Source of the DNA: Anaerolineae bacterium | GTDB taxonomy: Bacteria; Chloroflexota; Anaerolineae; Epilineales; Epilineaceae | Assembly (NCBI GenBank): GCA_029262755.1 | Contig: JAJCYU010000427.1 | Span: 1 to 42,938 of the forward strand | Direction: 5' to 3' | Length of the DNA stretch: 42,938 nt | Position numbers and translations under genes: made by a program | The notes under the pieces: model-generated | Seen by the model: the letters and a program-made list of their open reading frames with translations, nothing else | What the model was told of the DNA's origin: nothing | Database searches by the model: none | Shown here: positions 31,681 to 41,057 of the stretch, in pieces | Layout of the letters: each line of letters starts with the position of its first letter | Numbering within the stretch: position 1 is the stretch's first letter

Positions 31681-33330
31681 GTGAATTACTCAGATAAGGA
31701 CATACTAGAGTCTTTAGGGGGAGAAGATCCGGCATCATCAGATCCAGCGTCTCCCTTACCAGAGACTCTAACTGACCCAGCTTCATCCTCTAACCGCCCG
31801 CTACCTAAAGCAGCTGTATCTTTTAAAGAGGCTGCGGACACTAAGGTAGATGAGCAGGTAGTAGTAGAAGAGATCGGGGCATCAGTATCAGAAGTAACAG
31901 AAGCGGCTAAGACTAACTTAGATTTCTTAGCTGCTATGATTATGCCCCTTATATTTGAGTTCTGTTTCCCTCCTGTATTTAAATCTGTATGGACTTGGTT
32001 ACTAGGTTATGTACATAAGGTTAGAAGTTTCCCGCAACTTGCATTAGGTCTTCCTCGCGGCTTTGGTAAGACTACTCTAGTAAAGATCTTTATAGTATAC
32101 TGTATCTTATTCACACGTAAGAAGTTCATTCTTATCATTAGCGCTAAGGCTTCTCTAGCAGAGAACATACTATCTGACATTATAGACATGCTAGAAGAAC
32201 CTAATATAAAAAAGGTGTTCGGTGACTGGGGCTTAGGTATGGAGAAAGATACACAAGCTCTTAAGAAGTTCGGATTCAGAGGCAGAAATATAACAATAGC
32301 AGCGATCGGAGCAGAGACCTCCCTTCGCGGGCTTAATATTAAAAACACTCGTCCTGATGTAATGATCTTCGAGGATATCCAATCTAGGGAGTGCGCGGAT
32401 TCAGAAGTGCAATCTACCGCGCTAGAGAATTGGATGGTAGGTACAGCTATGAAAGCTAAGTCCCCTCACGGCTGCATGTTCTTATTCGTAGCTAACATGT
32501 ACCCTACTAAGCATTCTATATTACGTAAGCTTAAAGGCAATGCTAACTGGACTAAGTTTATTGCAGGTGGTATATTAGCAGATGGTACTTCTCTATGGGA
32601 AGACTTACAGCCTATTGAGCAGTTACTAGCTGAGTTCGCTAATGATCTTGCTATGGGTAAGCCTGAGATATTCTATTCTGAGGTACTTAATGATGAGAAT
32701 GCTTCAGCTAATAGCCTTATAAACCTGTCTAAGTTACCTGATATACCTAACTCTCCCGGAGATATACCGGCGGGCAACTTCATAGTGATAGATCCAGCGA
32801 CAGATAAACTAGGAGCTGATGCAGTATCTATAGGGTACTTCGAGGTTCATGATGCAGACCCTGTACTTATGGAGATAGAGGAAGGTAAGTTCTCTCCTGG
32901 CGAGACTATCAGGTTAGCTCTAGGTCTAGCGCTTAAACATAACTGCCGACTCATAGCTACAGAATCTAATGCTTATCAGTACTCTCTCTTATACTGGTTT
33001 AATTTCATATGTCAGCAGATGGGAGTACTAGGTATAGAAGCAGTTCCGGTATATTCAGGTGTGTCATCTAAGAACTCTAGAATATTAGCTATGCTTAAGA
33101 GCTATGCAGCTGGAGAGATATACGTGCACCCAGACTGTAAGCCATTAGTACATGCACAGATAACAGACTTCAATCCACTTAAAAGAGATAACACAGACGG
33201 ACTATTAGATTTACTTACATACTCACGTAAAGTAATGGAAGAGTTCGGAGAATTTATAGTTATATCAAATATAATAGAGAGTCAGGAGTACGATGCAATA
33301 GGCGTACCTGATTTCAATTCACCTTTCTAA
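31681..33330 (+). CDS. terL: Large terminase subunit (TerL)
   Basis: 549 aa, GTG start with no clear ribosome site, so probably coupled to the gene before. Residues 1-75 are Ser/Pro/Asp-rich and look disordered, longer than usual for the family. The ATPase has Walker A GLPRGFGKTT (123-132) and Walker B VMIFED (227-232). The nuclease domain has VIDPATDKLGAD (D371), IATES (E428) and a later DGLLDLLTYSR. It cuts and pumps DNA into the prohead through the portal. Confidence 0.93.
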   Translation: MNYSDKDILESLGGEDPASSDPASPLPETLTDPASSSNRPLPKAAVSFKEAADTKVDEQVVVEEIGASVSEVTEAAKTNLDFLAAMIMPLIFEFCFPPVFKSVWTWLLGYVHKVRSFPQLALGLPRGFGKTTLVKIFIVYCILFTRKKFILIISAKASLAENILSDIIDMLEEPNIKKVFGDWGLGMEKDTQALKKFGFRGRNITIAAIGAETSLRGLNIKNTRPDVMIFEDIQSRECADSEVQSTALENWMVGTAMKAKSPHGCMFLFVANMYPTKHSILRKLKGNANWTKFIAGGILADGTSLWEDLQPIEQLLAEFANDLAMGKPEIFYSEVLNDENASANSLINLSKLPDIPNSPGDIPAGNFIVIDPATDKLGADAVSIGYFEVHDADPVLMEIEEGKFSPGETIRLALGLALKHNCRLIATESNAYQYSLLYWFNFICQQMGVLGIEAVPVYSGVSSKNSRILAMLKSYAAGEIYVHPDCKPLVHAQITDFNPLKRDNTDGLLDLLTYSRKVMEEFGEFIVISNIIESQEYDAIGVPDFNSPF

Positions 33331-33342
33331 GGAGCCACTAAT

Positions 33343-35373
33343 ATGGCAGGCGCTACTAAAGTACCTCTATCAGCTAGAACTACAGCCGCTCTTATAGTTT
33401 ACTATAAAGCTATGCAGGATCTACAGTCAGATTTCTCTGGAGATCTACGCTCTCGTATGGAGAAAATAGATAAAGCCTATCAGAGAGAGGCAGATAACAC
33501 GCTAGAGCACGCTAGAGCTAAAGCAGCTAATGCAGCAGGAGACACAACTAAGCTCCAGAATGTGACTGTGCCTGTAGTCATGCCGCAGGTAGAGACAGCT
33601 GTAACTTATCAAACATCTGTGTTTCTTACAGGGTATCCCTTATTCGGAGTGGTAGCAGAACCTAAATATATGGATGCTGCAATGCAGTTAGAGACAGTTA
33701 TTGAAGAGCACGCTCAGGTAGGAGGATGGGCGCGCCACCTTATGATGACTTTCCGTGATGGAGAGAAATATAACTTTGCACCTATCGAAGTCTCTTGGGC
33801 ACAAGAAACCTCTGCTATGATAACTACTGACCTAACTAAGAATCTTACGGAAGGTATAGGTAAGAAAGTAACTTGGAAAGGTAATAAGCTGCGTCGCTTA
33901 GACCCATATAATACATTCGTAGATCCTAGAGTAGCTCCTACTGAAGTATATAAGAGAGGGGAGTTTGCAGGGTTTACTGAATACATGCCTAGACTAGAAC
34001 TTAAAACTCTAGTTAATAACTTACCTGACATAATCATTGGCAGCGTAACTAAAGCATTCGAGTCTGGGAGTAATGCTAGCCCTAGAACTACAGGAGACTC
34101 ATATAACTACTACATACCTACAGTGAACCCAGACGTTATAGATCCTGAATCACGAGCCACTGGCACTAACTGGATGAGCTGGGCAGGATTAGCTAAAGAC
34201 GGGAGTAGTAAAGGTAAGTTTATAGACTATAAGGATACCTATGAAGTTACTACATTCTATTGTCGTATTATGCCTTCTGAGTTTGGTATGGTTCTTCCTT
34301 CTGCTAATACACCTCAAGTGTTTAAGCTTATTATAGTTAACCATGAGCATATTATCTATGCAGAGCGCCAAACTAACGCCCATAACTGGCTACCTATCTT
34401 AATAGGGCAACCTAAAGAAGATGGTCTTATGTACCAGACTAAGTCCAGAGCATCTGAGGTACAACCATTTCAAGAAGTAGCTTCTACATTCATGAACTCT
34501 ATCATAGCTTCAAGACGAAGAGCTATATCTGACAGAGTGCTATATGACCCATCTAAGATTACTGAGGCTCACATTAACTCAGATAACCCATCTGCTAAGA
34601 TTCCGGTGCGCCCTTCAGCTTACGGTAAGAAGATATCTGACTCAGTGTATCAGTTCCCTTACCGGGAAGATCAGGCTCAGTTTTCAATGTCTCAGATTCA
34701 GGTACTCATGGGACTAGCTAATCAGACTTCTGGGCAGAACCAAGCATCTCAGGGACAGTTTGTAAAAGGCAATAAGACGCTTGAAGAGTTTGATACTGTA
34801 ATGCAGAATGCTAATGGCAGAGAGCAGACGGCTAGCATCTTACTAGAGCATCAGCTATTTACTCCTATTAAGCACATACTAAAACTTAATGTACTCCAGT
34901 ATCAGGGAGGTACTACATTATATAATCAGGACAGACAGACTGCTGTAGAAGTAGATCCTATAGCACTGAGGCAAGCAGTTCTTAAGTTTAAAGTGTCTGA
35001 TGGTCTTATACCTTCCACTAAACTTATCAATGCTGAATCTACCGCTGTAGCATTACAAGTGCTCGGATCCTCTCCTGAGATAGCAGCAGGCTATAACATA
35101 GCTCCGCTATTCTCTTACTTTATGAAAACAAGAGGAGCTAATGTCTCTGAATTCGAGAAGTCCCCTGAGCAGACAGCTTATGAGCAAGCAGTAGGTGCAT
35201 GGCAGCAAGTAGCTATGGCAGCTATAGATAAAGGAGTAGAAGAATCTAAGATACCTCCACAACCTAAACCAGAAGATTACGGATACGACCCTAACGCTAA
35301 TAAACCTAAACCAGATACACAGACAGCCCCCGGAGCTGCACCAGAAACAGCAGACGCAGGAGAAACAGTATAA
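33343..35373 (+). CDS. Portal protein
   Basis: 676 aa, 12 bp after TerL with GGAG upstream. It shows the typical portal character: a helical charged N-terminus (RMEKIDKAYQREAD), a YQTSVFLTGYPLF block, LDPYNTFVDPRV, and a long helical segment with EVQPFQEVASTFMNSIIASRRRAI near the middle. The last 60 residues are Pro/Gln/Ala-rich and disordered. It forms the 12-fold DNA channel and tail attachment. The stop overlaps the next start (TAATG). Confidence 0.88.
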   Translation: MAGATKVPLSARTTAALIVYYKAMQDLQSDFSGDLRSRMEKIDKAYQREADNTLEHARAKAANAAGDTTKLQNVTVPVVMPQVETAVTYQTSVFLTGYPLFGVVAEPKYMDAAMQLETVIEEHAQVGGWARHLMMTFRDGEKYNFAPIEVSWAQETSAMITTDLTKNLTEGIGKKVTWKGNKLRRLDPYNTFVDPRVAPTEVYKRGEFAGFTEYMPRLELKTLVNNLPDIIIGSVTKAFESGSNASPRTTGDSYNYYIPTVNPDVIDPESRATGTNWMSWAGLAKDGSSKGKFIDYKDTYEVTTFYCRIMPSEFGMVLPSANTPQVFKLIIVNHEHIIYAERQTNAHNWLPILIGQPKEDGLMYQTKSRASEVQPFQEVASTFMNSIIASRRRAISDRVLYDPSKITEAHINSDNPSAKIPVRPSAYGKKISDSVYQFPYREDQAQFSMSQIQVLMGLANQTSGQNQASQGQFVKGNKTLEEFDTVMQNANGREQTASILLEHQLFTPIKHILKLNVLQYQGGTTLYNQDRQTAVEVDPIALRQAVLKFKVSDGLIPSTKLINAESTAVALQVLGSSPEIAAGYNIAPLFSYFMKTRGANVSEFEKSPEQTAYEQAVGAWQQVAMAAIDKGVEESKIPPQPKPEDYGYDPNANKPKPDTQTAPGAAPETADAGETV

Positions 35374-35654
35374 TGCAGCAGATAACTAACTCATTTCAAG
35401 TATTTGAACTGTCAGACACAGAGATAGCTACAGGCTCTATATTCAGTAACCTACAGATTCAAGTATTACAGAATCGCAGAGCGCTAGTAGCAGAAGAGAA
35501 GATAGCACTAGACTATGACCCAGAAAACCCAGGTAACTTTATACAACAGGAGGCTGCTAAGAAAGCAGAGTTACAGCTATTAACATATCTAATAGACTGC
35601 TCTAATGCTGCGCTGGAAGTTATGCAGGCAGCGAGAGCAGCAGAAGCAAAATAA
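35373..35654 (+). CDS. Hypothetical head-associated protein
   Basis: 93 aa, helical, coupled to the portal by a 1-bp overlap. Gln/Ala/Glu-rich helices (FIQQEAAKKAELQLLTYLI, AALEVMQAARAAEAK). It stands between portal and scaffold, as small head-assembly proteins do in other podoviruses. Unknown family. Confidence 0.6.
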   Translation: MQQITNSFQVFELSDTEIATGSIFSNLQIQVLQNRRALVAEEKIALDYDPENPGNFIQQEAAKKAELQLLTYLIDCSNAALEVMQAARAAEAK

Positions 35655-35693
35655 CCCCGTCACATCTACTACCCACAACAGAAGGAATATACC

Positions 35694-36452
35694 ATGACCG
35701 TATCATCAGTAATCTCTAACTTGTTTAACACCAGTACACCTATCCCTGCACCTGCCGCTCCTGCTGCACCAGCGCAGACACCCACTAATCCAGGGAATCT
35801 CCCAGATAACTCAGGAGTAGGAGCTACAACACCTCCTACTCCTGGCGCTCCTACTGACCCTGCTGCTGCGCCTGCTAAACCTGATTCCCCTCTTGACCAA
35901 TACAAGTCTTTATGGGATCCTGTACCTACTAGCGAAAACGCAGCTCCAGTAGCGCAGAAGTTAGACCCAGCTAAGCTGCAAGAGATAGTAGCTAAAGCAG
36001 ACTTTACAAAAGCTATTACTCCTGAAATGAAAGCAGCTATATCTGCTGGCGGAGAAGAAGCACAAGCAGCTTTAATGTCTGCGCTTAATGAAGTTACTAG
36101 ACAAGCAGTAGTACAATCCACACTAGCAGCTAACAAAATGACAGAGCAAGCAGTTAAAGATGCTATAGATTCTCAGACTAAATCCCTCCCAGATCTTATC
36201 AGATCACAAGCAACAACCAATAGCCTATACGCGGCAAACCCTATATTTTCAAATCCAGCAGTTAAACCAGTGATAGAAGCAGTAAAAGCTCAGTTAGCGG
36301 CCAAGAATCCTACCGCTACATCTGATGAACTTACAGCTATGTCACAGCAGTTTGTTGAAGCGTTAGGCGAGTCTATCTCTCCTAAGGCAGCAGAAACTGT
36401 AGACCCAAAAGCAGATGCTATGGACTGGGCTAAATACTTAGCAGGTAACTAG
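35694..36452 (+). CDS. Scaffolding protein
   Basis: 252 aa. Residues 1-65 are Pro/Ala-rich and disordered. Then come long helices (KLQEIVAKADFTKAITPEM, AALMSALNEVTRQAV) with no hydrophobic core of a globular enzyme. Ala/Gln/Lys-rich helical proteins between portal and capsid genes are scaffolds in short-tailed phages; this one guides prohead assembly. No sequence motif proves it. Confidence 0.78.
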   Translation: MTVSSVISNLFNTSTPIPAPAAPAAPAQTPTNPGNLPDNSGVGATTPPTPGAPTDPAAAPAKPDSPLDQYKSLWDPVPTSENAAPVAQKLDPAKLQEIVAKADFTKAITPEMKAAISAGGEEAQAALMSALNEVTRQAVVQSTLAANKMTEQAVKDAIDSQTKSLPDLIRSQATTNSLYAANPIFSNPAVKPVIEAVKAQLAAKNPTATSDELTAMSQQFVEALGESISPKAAETVDPKADAMDWAKYLAGN

Positions 36453-36524
36453 CACCTACACCATTTAGTTACATTACTTAGTTACACTATTTTCCACTTT
36501 CTTTTAATTATAAGGAGAAGCCTC

Positions 36525-36941
36525 ATGGGTTTTAATCGTGCCTTAGTTTCACCAGACAGTAAGATGCCACAGCCTATGAGAGCTGGCGATGGTATGCTTG
36601 CTAATTTCATTCCGACTAACTTCAATGCAGAGGCAGATGCTACGCTTACTGTGTCACAACTCTCAGGTGGTTTAATCCACCAAGGGCTGACACTAAGTAG
36701 TGATGTAGTATACACACTGCCTACCGCTGCTCTTATTGCCGCTGCTTTCCCTACTATGGACATTGGCGACGCTTACAGCTTCGTAGTTAATAACTCCCAG
36801 GCAGCAGCATTTGATGTTGTCATTGGAGCAGGCGTAGGCAATACAGCAGTTGGAACTAATAACAGTCTTAGTGTTCCTCCTCAGTCTAGCCGTGTGTTTA
36901 CTCTTGTTAAGACAGCAGCAGCTACATTTGATCTGTACTAG
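36525..36941 (+). CDS. Head decoration-like protein
   Basis: 138 aa with AAGGAG upstream, directly before the major capsid gene. It is beta-rich with Thr, Ser and Ala (DATLTVSQLSGG, DVVYTLPTAALIAAAFP, VFTLVKTAAATFDLY), as in small surface proteins. Position and composition suggest a capsid decoration or fibre-like protein. A tail-associated role is possible. Confidence 0.6.
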   Translation: MGFNRALVSPDSKMPQPMRAGDGMLANFIPTNFNAEADATLTVSQLSGGLIHQGLTLSSDVVYTLPTAALIAAAFPTMDIGDAYSFVVNNSQAAAFDVVIGAGVGNTAVGTNNSLSVPPQSSRVFTLVKTAAATFDLY

Positions 36942-36995
36942 CACCCCCTAACCATCACTATCTACTTACCTTACTTATAATAAAGGAGTCACAAT

Positions 36996-38219
36996 ATGAC
37001 TACCGGAGTATTTAATACTAGCAACTTCACTACTGATCTTGCTAAACCCTCATTTGCACAGATGATTACTCGTCTGATGCCTAATGGCTCAGCGCCGTTG
37101 TTCGGTTTAACTTCTATGCTATCTTCTGAGACAGCAGTTCAAACTGAGCACGGCTTCTTTACTAAAACTATGCTATTCCCTGAAATGACAATGGGAGCTA
37201 TTGCATTAGCTGCTGCTGTAGATTTACCTGTAGTTTCTACTTCTAATATCCTGCCTGGTATGATCATGCGAGTGACCTCTACCGGAGAGAATGTATTAGT
37301 AGAATCTGTTACCAGTGCTACGCAGGTACGAGTTACACGATCTATTGGATCTGTAGCTGCTGCTGATACGCTTATCGCTGATACTCTCTATCAGGTAGGT
37401 AATGCTTTTGAAGAGTCTAGCACACGTCCGACTGCTCAGAACATTATCCCTGTACGTATTACAAATCTAACACAGATTTTCCGTAATACTTGGGCTATCT
37501 CTGGATCTGCTGCTGCTACTCAGGTAATTGCAGGAGATACTACCATTGCCGAGAACCGCCAAGATAACGCAGCGCTACATGCTGCTGATATTGAGAAAGC
37601 TCTCTTCTTTGGTCAGAAGTCTGAAGGTACTCGTAACGGTCAGCCTTTCCGTACAATGGACGGTTTAGTATCCATTGTAGGTAATGCTAGCTACTACCCT
37701 CCTAGCTACTTAGGTTCTACCAATGTCTTTACTGCTGGTGCCACAACTACGTGGACTCAGTTAGAGGCTATGATCGATCCTATCTTTGATCAGACTACTG
37801 ATCCTAAGGGCGCTAACGAGCGTGTAGCTTTCATTGGCGGTACAGCTAAGCGAGTCCTTAATGCTATTGGTCGTCTTAACGCGGCTTATCAGCTTGTTGA
37901 TGGACAGACTAACTGGGGCTTACAGTTCAGTACGTTTACTACAGCTCGCGGTAAATTGCGTCTTATTGAGCATCCTCTGTTTAACTCTAATGCTACCTGG
38001 TCTAAGATGATGGTTCCTGTAGATCTTGCTACGTTTAAAGTAGCTTATCTTGGAGATCGTAAGACTCAGGATAAAGAGTTTAACTCAGCTGGTAAAGAAG
38101 CTCAAGATAACGGCATTGATGCAGTAGGTGGTACGCTTACTACTGAGTTAACCACTGTTGTTAAAAACCCTCCTGCTAATGCTATTATCTACAATCTTAC
38201 TGCTGGTGCAGTAGGTTAA
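36996..38219 (+). CDS. Major capsid protein
   Basis: 407 aa after AAAGGAG. It follows the scaffold gene and is the only product of suitable size in the head module. It has an N-terminal helical stretch, a beta-rich core (VVSTSNILPGMIMRVTSTGEN) and an AENRQDNAALHAADIEKALF segment that resembles the long helix of SU10-type (DUF5309) capsid proteins; the family link is tentative. A strong terminator follows, in agreement with very high expression. Confidence 0.85.
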   Translation: MTTGVFNTSNFTTDLAKPSFAQMITRLMPNGSAPLFGLTSMLSSETAVQTEHGFFTKTMLFPEMTMGAIALAAAVDLPVVSTSNILPGMIMRVTSTGENVLVESVTSATQVRVTRSIGSVAAADTLIADTLYQVGNAFEESSTRPTAQNIIPVRITNLTQIFRNTWAISGSAAATQVIAGDTTIAENRQDNAALHAADIEKALFFGQKSEGTRNGQPFRTMDGLVSIVGNASYYPPSYLGSTNVFTAGATTTWTQLEAMIDPIFDQTTDPKGANERVAFIGGTAKRVLNAIGRLNAAYQLVDGQTNWGLQFSTFTTARGKLRLIEHPLFNSNATWSKMMVPVDLATFKVAYLGDRKTQDKEFNSAGKEAQDNGIDAVGGTLTTELTTVVKNPPANAIIYNLTAGAVG

Positions 38220-38250
38220 GACAGATAGCACAGCATAGCAGTATAACCAC

Positions 38251-38297
38251 ATAAGAAGGGAGTAGCTGGTATCCTCATCTTCTCCCTTCTTATTTCC
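38251..38297 (+). terminator. Terminator after the major capsid gene
   Basis: A perfect 12-bp stem (ATAAGAAGGGAG at 38251-38262 with CTCCCTTCTTAT at 38282-38293) has a 19-nt loop, followed by a short T-rich tail (TTATTTCC). It probably lowers transcription of the tail genes relative to the capsid gene or stabilises its mRNA end. Confidence 0.75.
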
Positions 38298-38330
38298 TAA
38301 CCTAGCTACATCACTACAAGGTACAATACT

Positions 38331-38759
38331 ATGAATACAGCAACTGAAGCAGTAGAACCTAAAGAAGAAACATACCAAGTTTATAAGTCCAGTCTGCGTA
38401 ACCAGCGGATTGCTATGCCTGACGGGAAGTTAATTACTATTACTGGCGGGCGCTATATCACTAAAGACGAGAATGAGATAGCCTTCTTAGACTCAGAGAT
38501 TGAAAACGGCTTCCCTTACCTAGCTAAGTCTGAGGCTATGACGTCTGCTGACTTAGATCCTATGGCTACTCTCAAGCGTAAGATCATTGCTGAGTACTTA
38601 GAGAATGAGCAGAAAACTCCTCAGATCGGAACAGTAGGGGTAGATACTCCAGAAGCACCTGCCGGAGCAGTCTCTAAATCTCAAGCGTCTATTGTCAGCA
38701 CAGCTACACTAGGTAAGCTAGCTGCTGGATCTAGCTCTAGCTCAGCTGGTTCTAAGTAA
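38331..38759 (+). CDS. Hypothetical head-tail region protein
   Basis: 142 aa. The N-terminal part is beta-rich (YQVYKSSLRNQRIAMPDG, LITITGGRYITKDENEI), the C-terminal 40 residues Ser/Ala/Thr-rich and disordered (STATLGKLAAGSSSSSAG). It lies between the capsid and adaptor genes. Unknown; a head-completion role is inferred. Confidence 0.6.
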   Translation: MNTATEAVEPKEETYQVYKSSLRNQRIAMPDGKLITITGGRYITKDENEIAFLDSEIENGFPYLAKSEAMTSADLDPMATLKRKIIAEYLENEQKTPQIGTVGVDTPEAPAGAVSKSQASIVSTATLGKLAAGSSSSSAGSK

Positions 38760-38784
38760 TAACTGGCTCTCGGAGTAGCTGCTA

Positions 38785-39375
38785 ATGACTTTTAATGAAC
38801 TCGTTGCTGAGGTATACCTGTTAACTAACAGACCTGACCTTGTGGCGCAGACTGAATCAGCAGTTAAAGCAGCTACTCTGAAAGCTCACCAATCAGATTT
38901 CTATTCTAAAGATATATATGAAACAGGCGTCGAGTTTACCTCCGCTGCATATATACAGTCTTTAGATGTTATAAACCTTCTATCTAACTTCCGGTCTCTG
39001 AAATATATACGGCGTGTCACATCCGCCACAGATACTAATGGAGTAGACATAACAGTACTAACTCCAGATGCAGTATTAGATAGCTATGGCTGCAATAAAA
39101 CTGACATAGCATATGTAGCAGGTAGAGTAGTAGAGATAAGATCATCTGTATCCTTTACTAATATGCTACTAGGTTGTTACGTGCATCCTATTATAAGAAC
39201 AGGCGCTTACAGTTCATGGGTAGCAGAGCAGCATCCATACGCTATCATCCGTGAAGCTGCGAGAGTTATATTTAAAACAATCGGATATGATGAAGAGTCA
39301 GCAGCCTACGCTCAGTTTGTAGCTGAAGAGTATGGAATACTTAAAATGGGTGCACTTTCAGATGTCGGCTATTAG
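38785..39375 (+). CDS. Tail adaptor (tail tubular protein A-like)
   Basis: 196 aa, the usual length for the gp11-type adaptor of T7-like tails. N-terminal helix with FNELVAEVYLLTNRPDL, then beta segments and a C-terminal helix (AIIREAARVIFKTIGYDEES) that fits adaptor proteins joining portal and nozzle. Position before the fibre and nozzle genes agrees. Confidence 0.75.
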   Translation: MTFNELVAEVYLLTNRPDLVAQTESAVKAATLKAHQSDFYSKDIYETGVEFTSAAYIQSLDVINLLSNFRSLKYIRRVTSATDTNGVDITVLTPDAVLDSYGCNKTDIAYVAGRVVEIRSSVSFTNMLLGCYVHPIIRTGAYSSWVAEQHPYAIIREAARVIFKTIGYDEESAAYAQFVAEEYGILKMGALSDVGY

Positions 39376-39397
39376 AGATATTAGAGATATTAGAGGA
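39371..39397. repeat. Three direct copies of a 9-bp unit before the fibre gene
   Basis: ATTAGAGAT occurs three times in a row (the third ends GGA), covering the adaptor stop region and leading into the GGAG of the fibre gene. It looks like local slippage. Confidence 0.6.
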
Positions 39398-39407
39398 GAT
39401 AAGTACT

Positions 39408-40694
39408 GTGAGTGAAGCTAATATATGGCAGCCTAGAACTATAGTAGATACTAACGCAGATGTTAAGCGGGTAGCTGAGACTCTCGTCGCTACTGAGGGG
39501 CAGACTGTATTCACACTTACAGCATTCTCCTATGCGCTAGATACAGGTGCGTTAGAGGTATTTATTGATGGAGTGTATCAGGAGATTCTAGTAGACTATG
39601 TAGAGAGTGATACTACTAGCTTCACCTTACTTTCTCCTGCTACCGCTGGTGATAGAATCATAGCGGTAGGATTCACAGGCATTACAGCAGCCGTAGATGT
39701 AAGAGATACAGATATATTTATAGCTAGTTTTGCAGGGTTAAGAGCTTATACTGGTACTGAGACTACTGTATATGTAGAAGGTAAAACTTCTTCAGGTGAC
39801 GGAAGCGAGAGCTTTTTCTATAAGACTCCTATAGCTGCTCCAGGTACTTATTCAGATGATGACCTTACTACTATAGTCCCTACTGGTGGCGATGGGTCTG
39901 TAGCTTGGAAGAATAACCGCACACCTGATACAGAAGTAAGAAGTCTATCATTAAACTATACGTCTGACGCAGATAAGACAGTCAATGTACCTCAATCTTA
40001 TTATGGCCTTATAAGAGCTACAGATACAGGTGTAGTATTAACTGCTACTAGAGCTATGACTTTCCAAAATACCGGAGAGCCTCGTACTCTTATGTTTGAG
40101 AATAAGACAGCTCAAGCTATAGATGTAGGAGTAGCAGGAGGCAGTGAATTTGCTAGAGTACCAGCAGGAGTAACTAGATATATAATAATGGACGGCATTT
40201 CTGTCGATGCTGTAGGTGATCAGGCAGCTATTACTGGCCTGCCTAATCTGACAGAGGCTGTAGTATCTACTAAACCTTGTGCAGCTGGGTATACTAGAGT
40301 CTCTCCTAATTTATGCCTTAGAGACAACCCGGCCATAACTAGCCCTGCGTCAAACACCTGTATAGCTATACCTAACCCTTCGGCAGACTCCACAGCGCTT
40401 ATGATAAGAATTACGCTGGTAGCGAGATCAGCCAACGCTGGAGGTAATAGGAGGAGCGCCTTTTGCAGTTTACATAGCAACGGTGTATGCAGTGACTTAT
40501 TTATAAGCAGCTCCGAGTTGGCCGCTCAAGGGTACGAATTTACTGCTATAGCTACTACATCTGTGATTGCTCAGGATCATTTTGAACTTGTTATTAGACC
40601 TAGTGCGGTTGGAGGCGACATATCTTTATCTTGGGCAAGTGATGTAGGAGGTAACGGTATATTACACTATAGTCTAGTAGGGTATTACGATTAG
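39408..40694 (+). CDS. Tail fibre / spike with T7-fibre-like N-terminus
   Basis: 428 aa with a GTG start and GGAG upstream. Residues 20-95 (ATEGQTVFTLTAFSYALDTG, EVFIDGVYQ, DTTSFTLLSP) resemble the fibre N-terminal domain that docks to the short tail. A head segment (IASFAGLRAYTGTE, TTVYVEGKTSSGDG) follows, as before beta-helix spikes, then a beta-rich C-terminal region with several Cys. It probably binds the host receptor or anchors the larger spike at 1213-3339. Confidence 0.75.
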   Translation: MSEANIWQPRTIVDTNADVKRVAETLVATEGQTVFTLTAFSYALDTGALEVFIDGVYQEILVDYVESDTTSFTLLSPATAGDRIIAVGFTGITAAVDVRDTDIFIASFAGLRAYTGTETTVYVEGKTSSGDGSESFFYKTPIAAPGTYSDDDLTTIVPTGGDGSVAWKNNRTPDTEVRSLSLNYTSDADKTVNVPQSYYGLIRATDTGVVLTATRAMTFQNTGEPRTLMFENKTAQAIDVGVAGGSEFARVPAGVTRYIIMDGISVDAVGDQAAITGLPNLTEAVVSTKPCAAGYTRVSPNLCLRDNPAITSPASNTCIAIPNPSADSTALMIRITLVARSANAGGNRRSAFCSLHSNGVCSDLFISSSELAAQGYEFTAIATTSVIAQDHFELVIRPSAVGGDISLSWASDVGGNGILHYSLVGYYD

Positions 40695-40750
40695 CTGCGT
40701 GTGTATCTTTAACACTTTTAACTATCACTAATAGGAGACTACTTACACCT

Positions 40751-41053
40751 ATGTCAGACACATCAGCAAGAATATTAGAAACTACCGGCCACAGTGGCAC
40801 ATTAGTAGGAGTGACAGCAGCTATGACTTTATGGCTATCAGATGCAGTGCATTGGCTTAATGATAATTACATGGCTGTAATAGCTGTATGTACTATAATC
40901 ACTACCCTTGTAGGCGCCTACGGATCACTAACTCGTGTACGCTTAGCTAAAGCACAGAGACGCAGAGAGGCTGATAGAGACAGAGACAGAGAGAAAGCAG
41001 CGCACCCAGAATCAGAATCAGCTGATTCTAATAACAAAGGAGATGGAATCTAA
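40751..41053 (+). CDS. Holin
   Basis: 100 aa. Two membrane segments at about residues 16-36 (TLVGVTAAMTLWLSDAVHW) and 41-61 (YMAVIAVCTIITTLVGAYG) are joined by a short loop. A strongly charged tail (AKAQRRREADRDRDREKAA) follows. This is the class II holin layout. It would make the lethal membrane lesion. No endolysin or spanin gene is adjacent. Confidence 0.78.
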   Translation: MSDTSARILETTGHSGTLVGVTAAMTLWLSDAVHWLNDNYMAVIAVCTIITTLVGAYGSLTRVRLAKAQRRREADRDRDREKAAHPESESADSNNKGDGI

Positions 41054-41057
41054 TACT

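Noticed and set aside
36976-36981. TATAAT before the major capsid gene (and another at 3400-3405)
   Set aside because: No -35 element, and a start from either would begin within the ribosome site, so I read them as AT-rich leader sequence.
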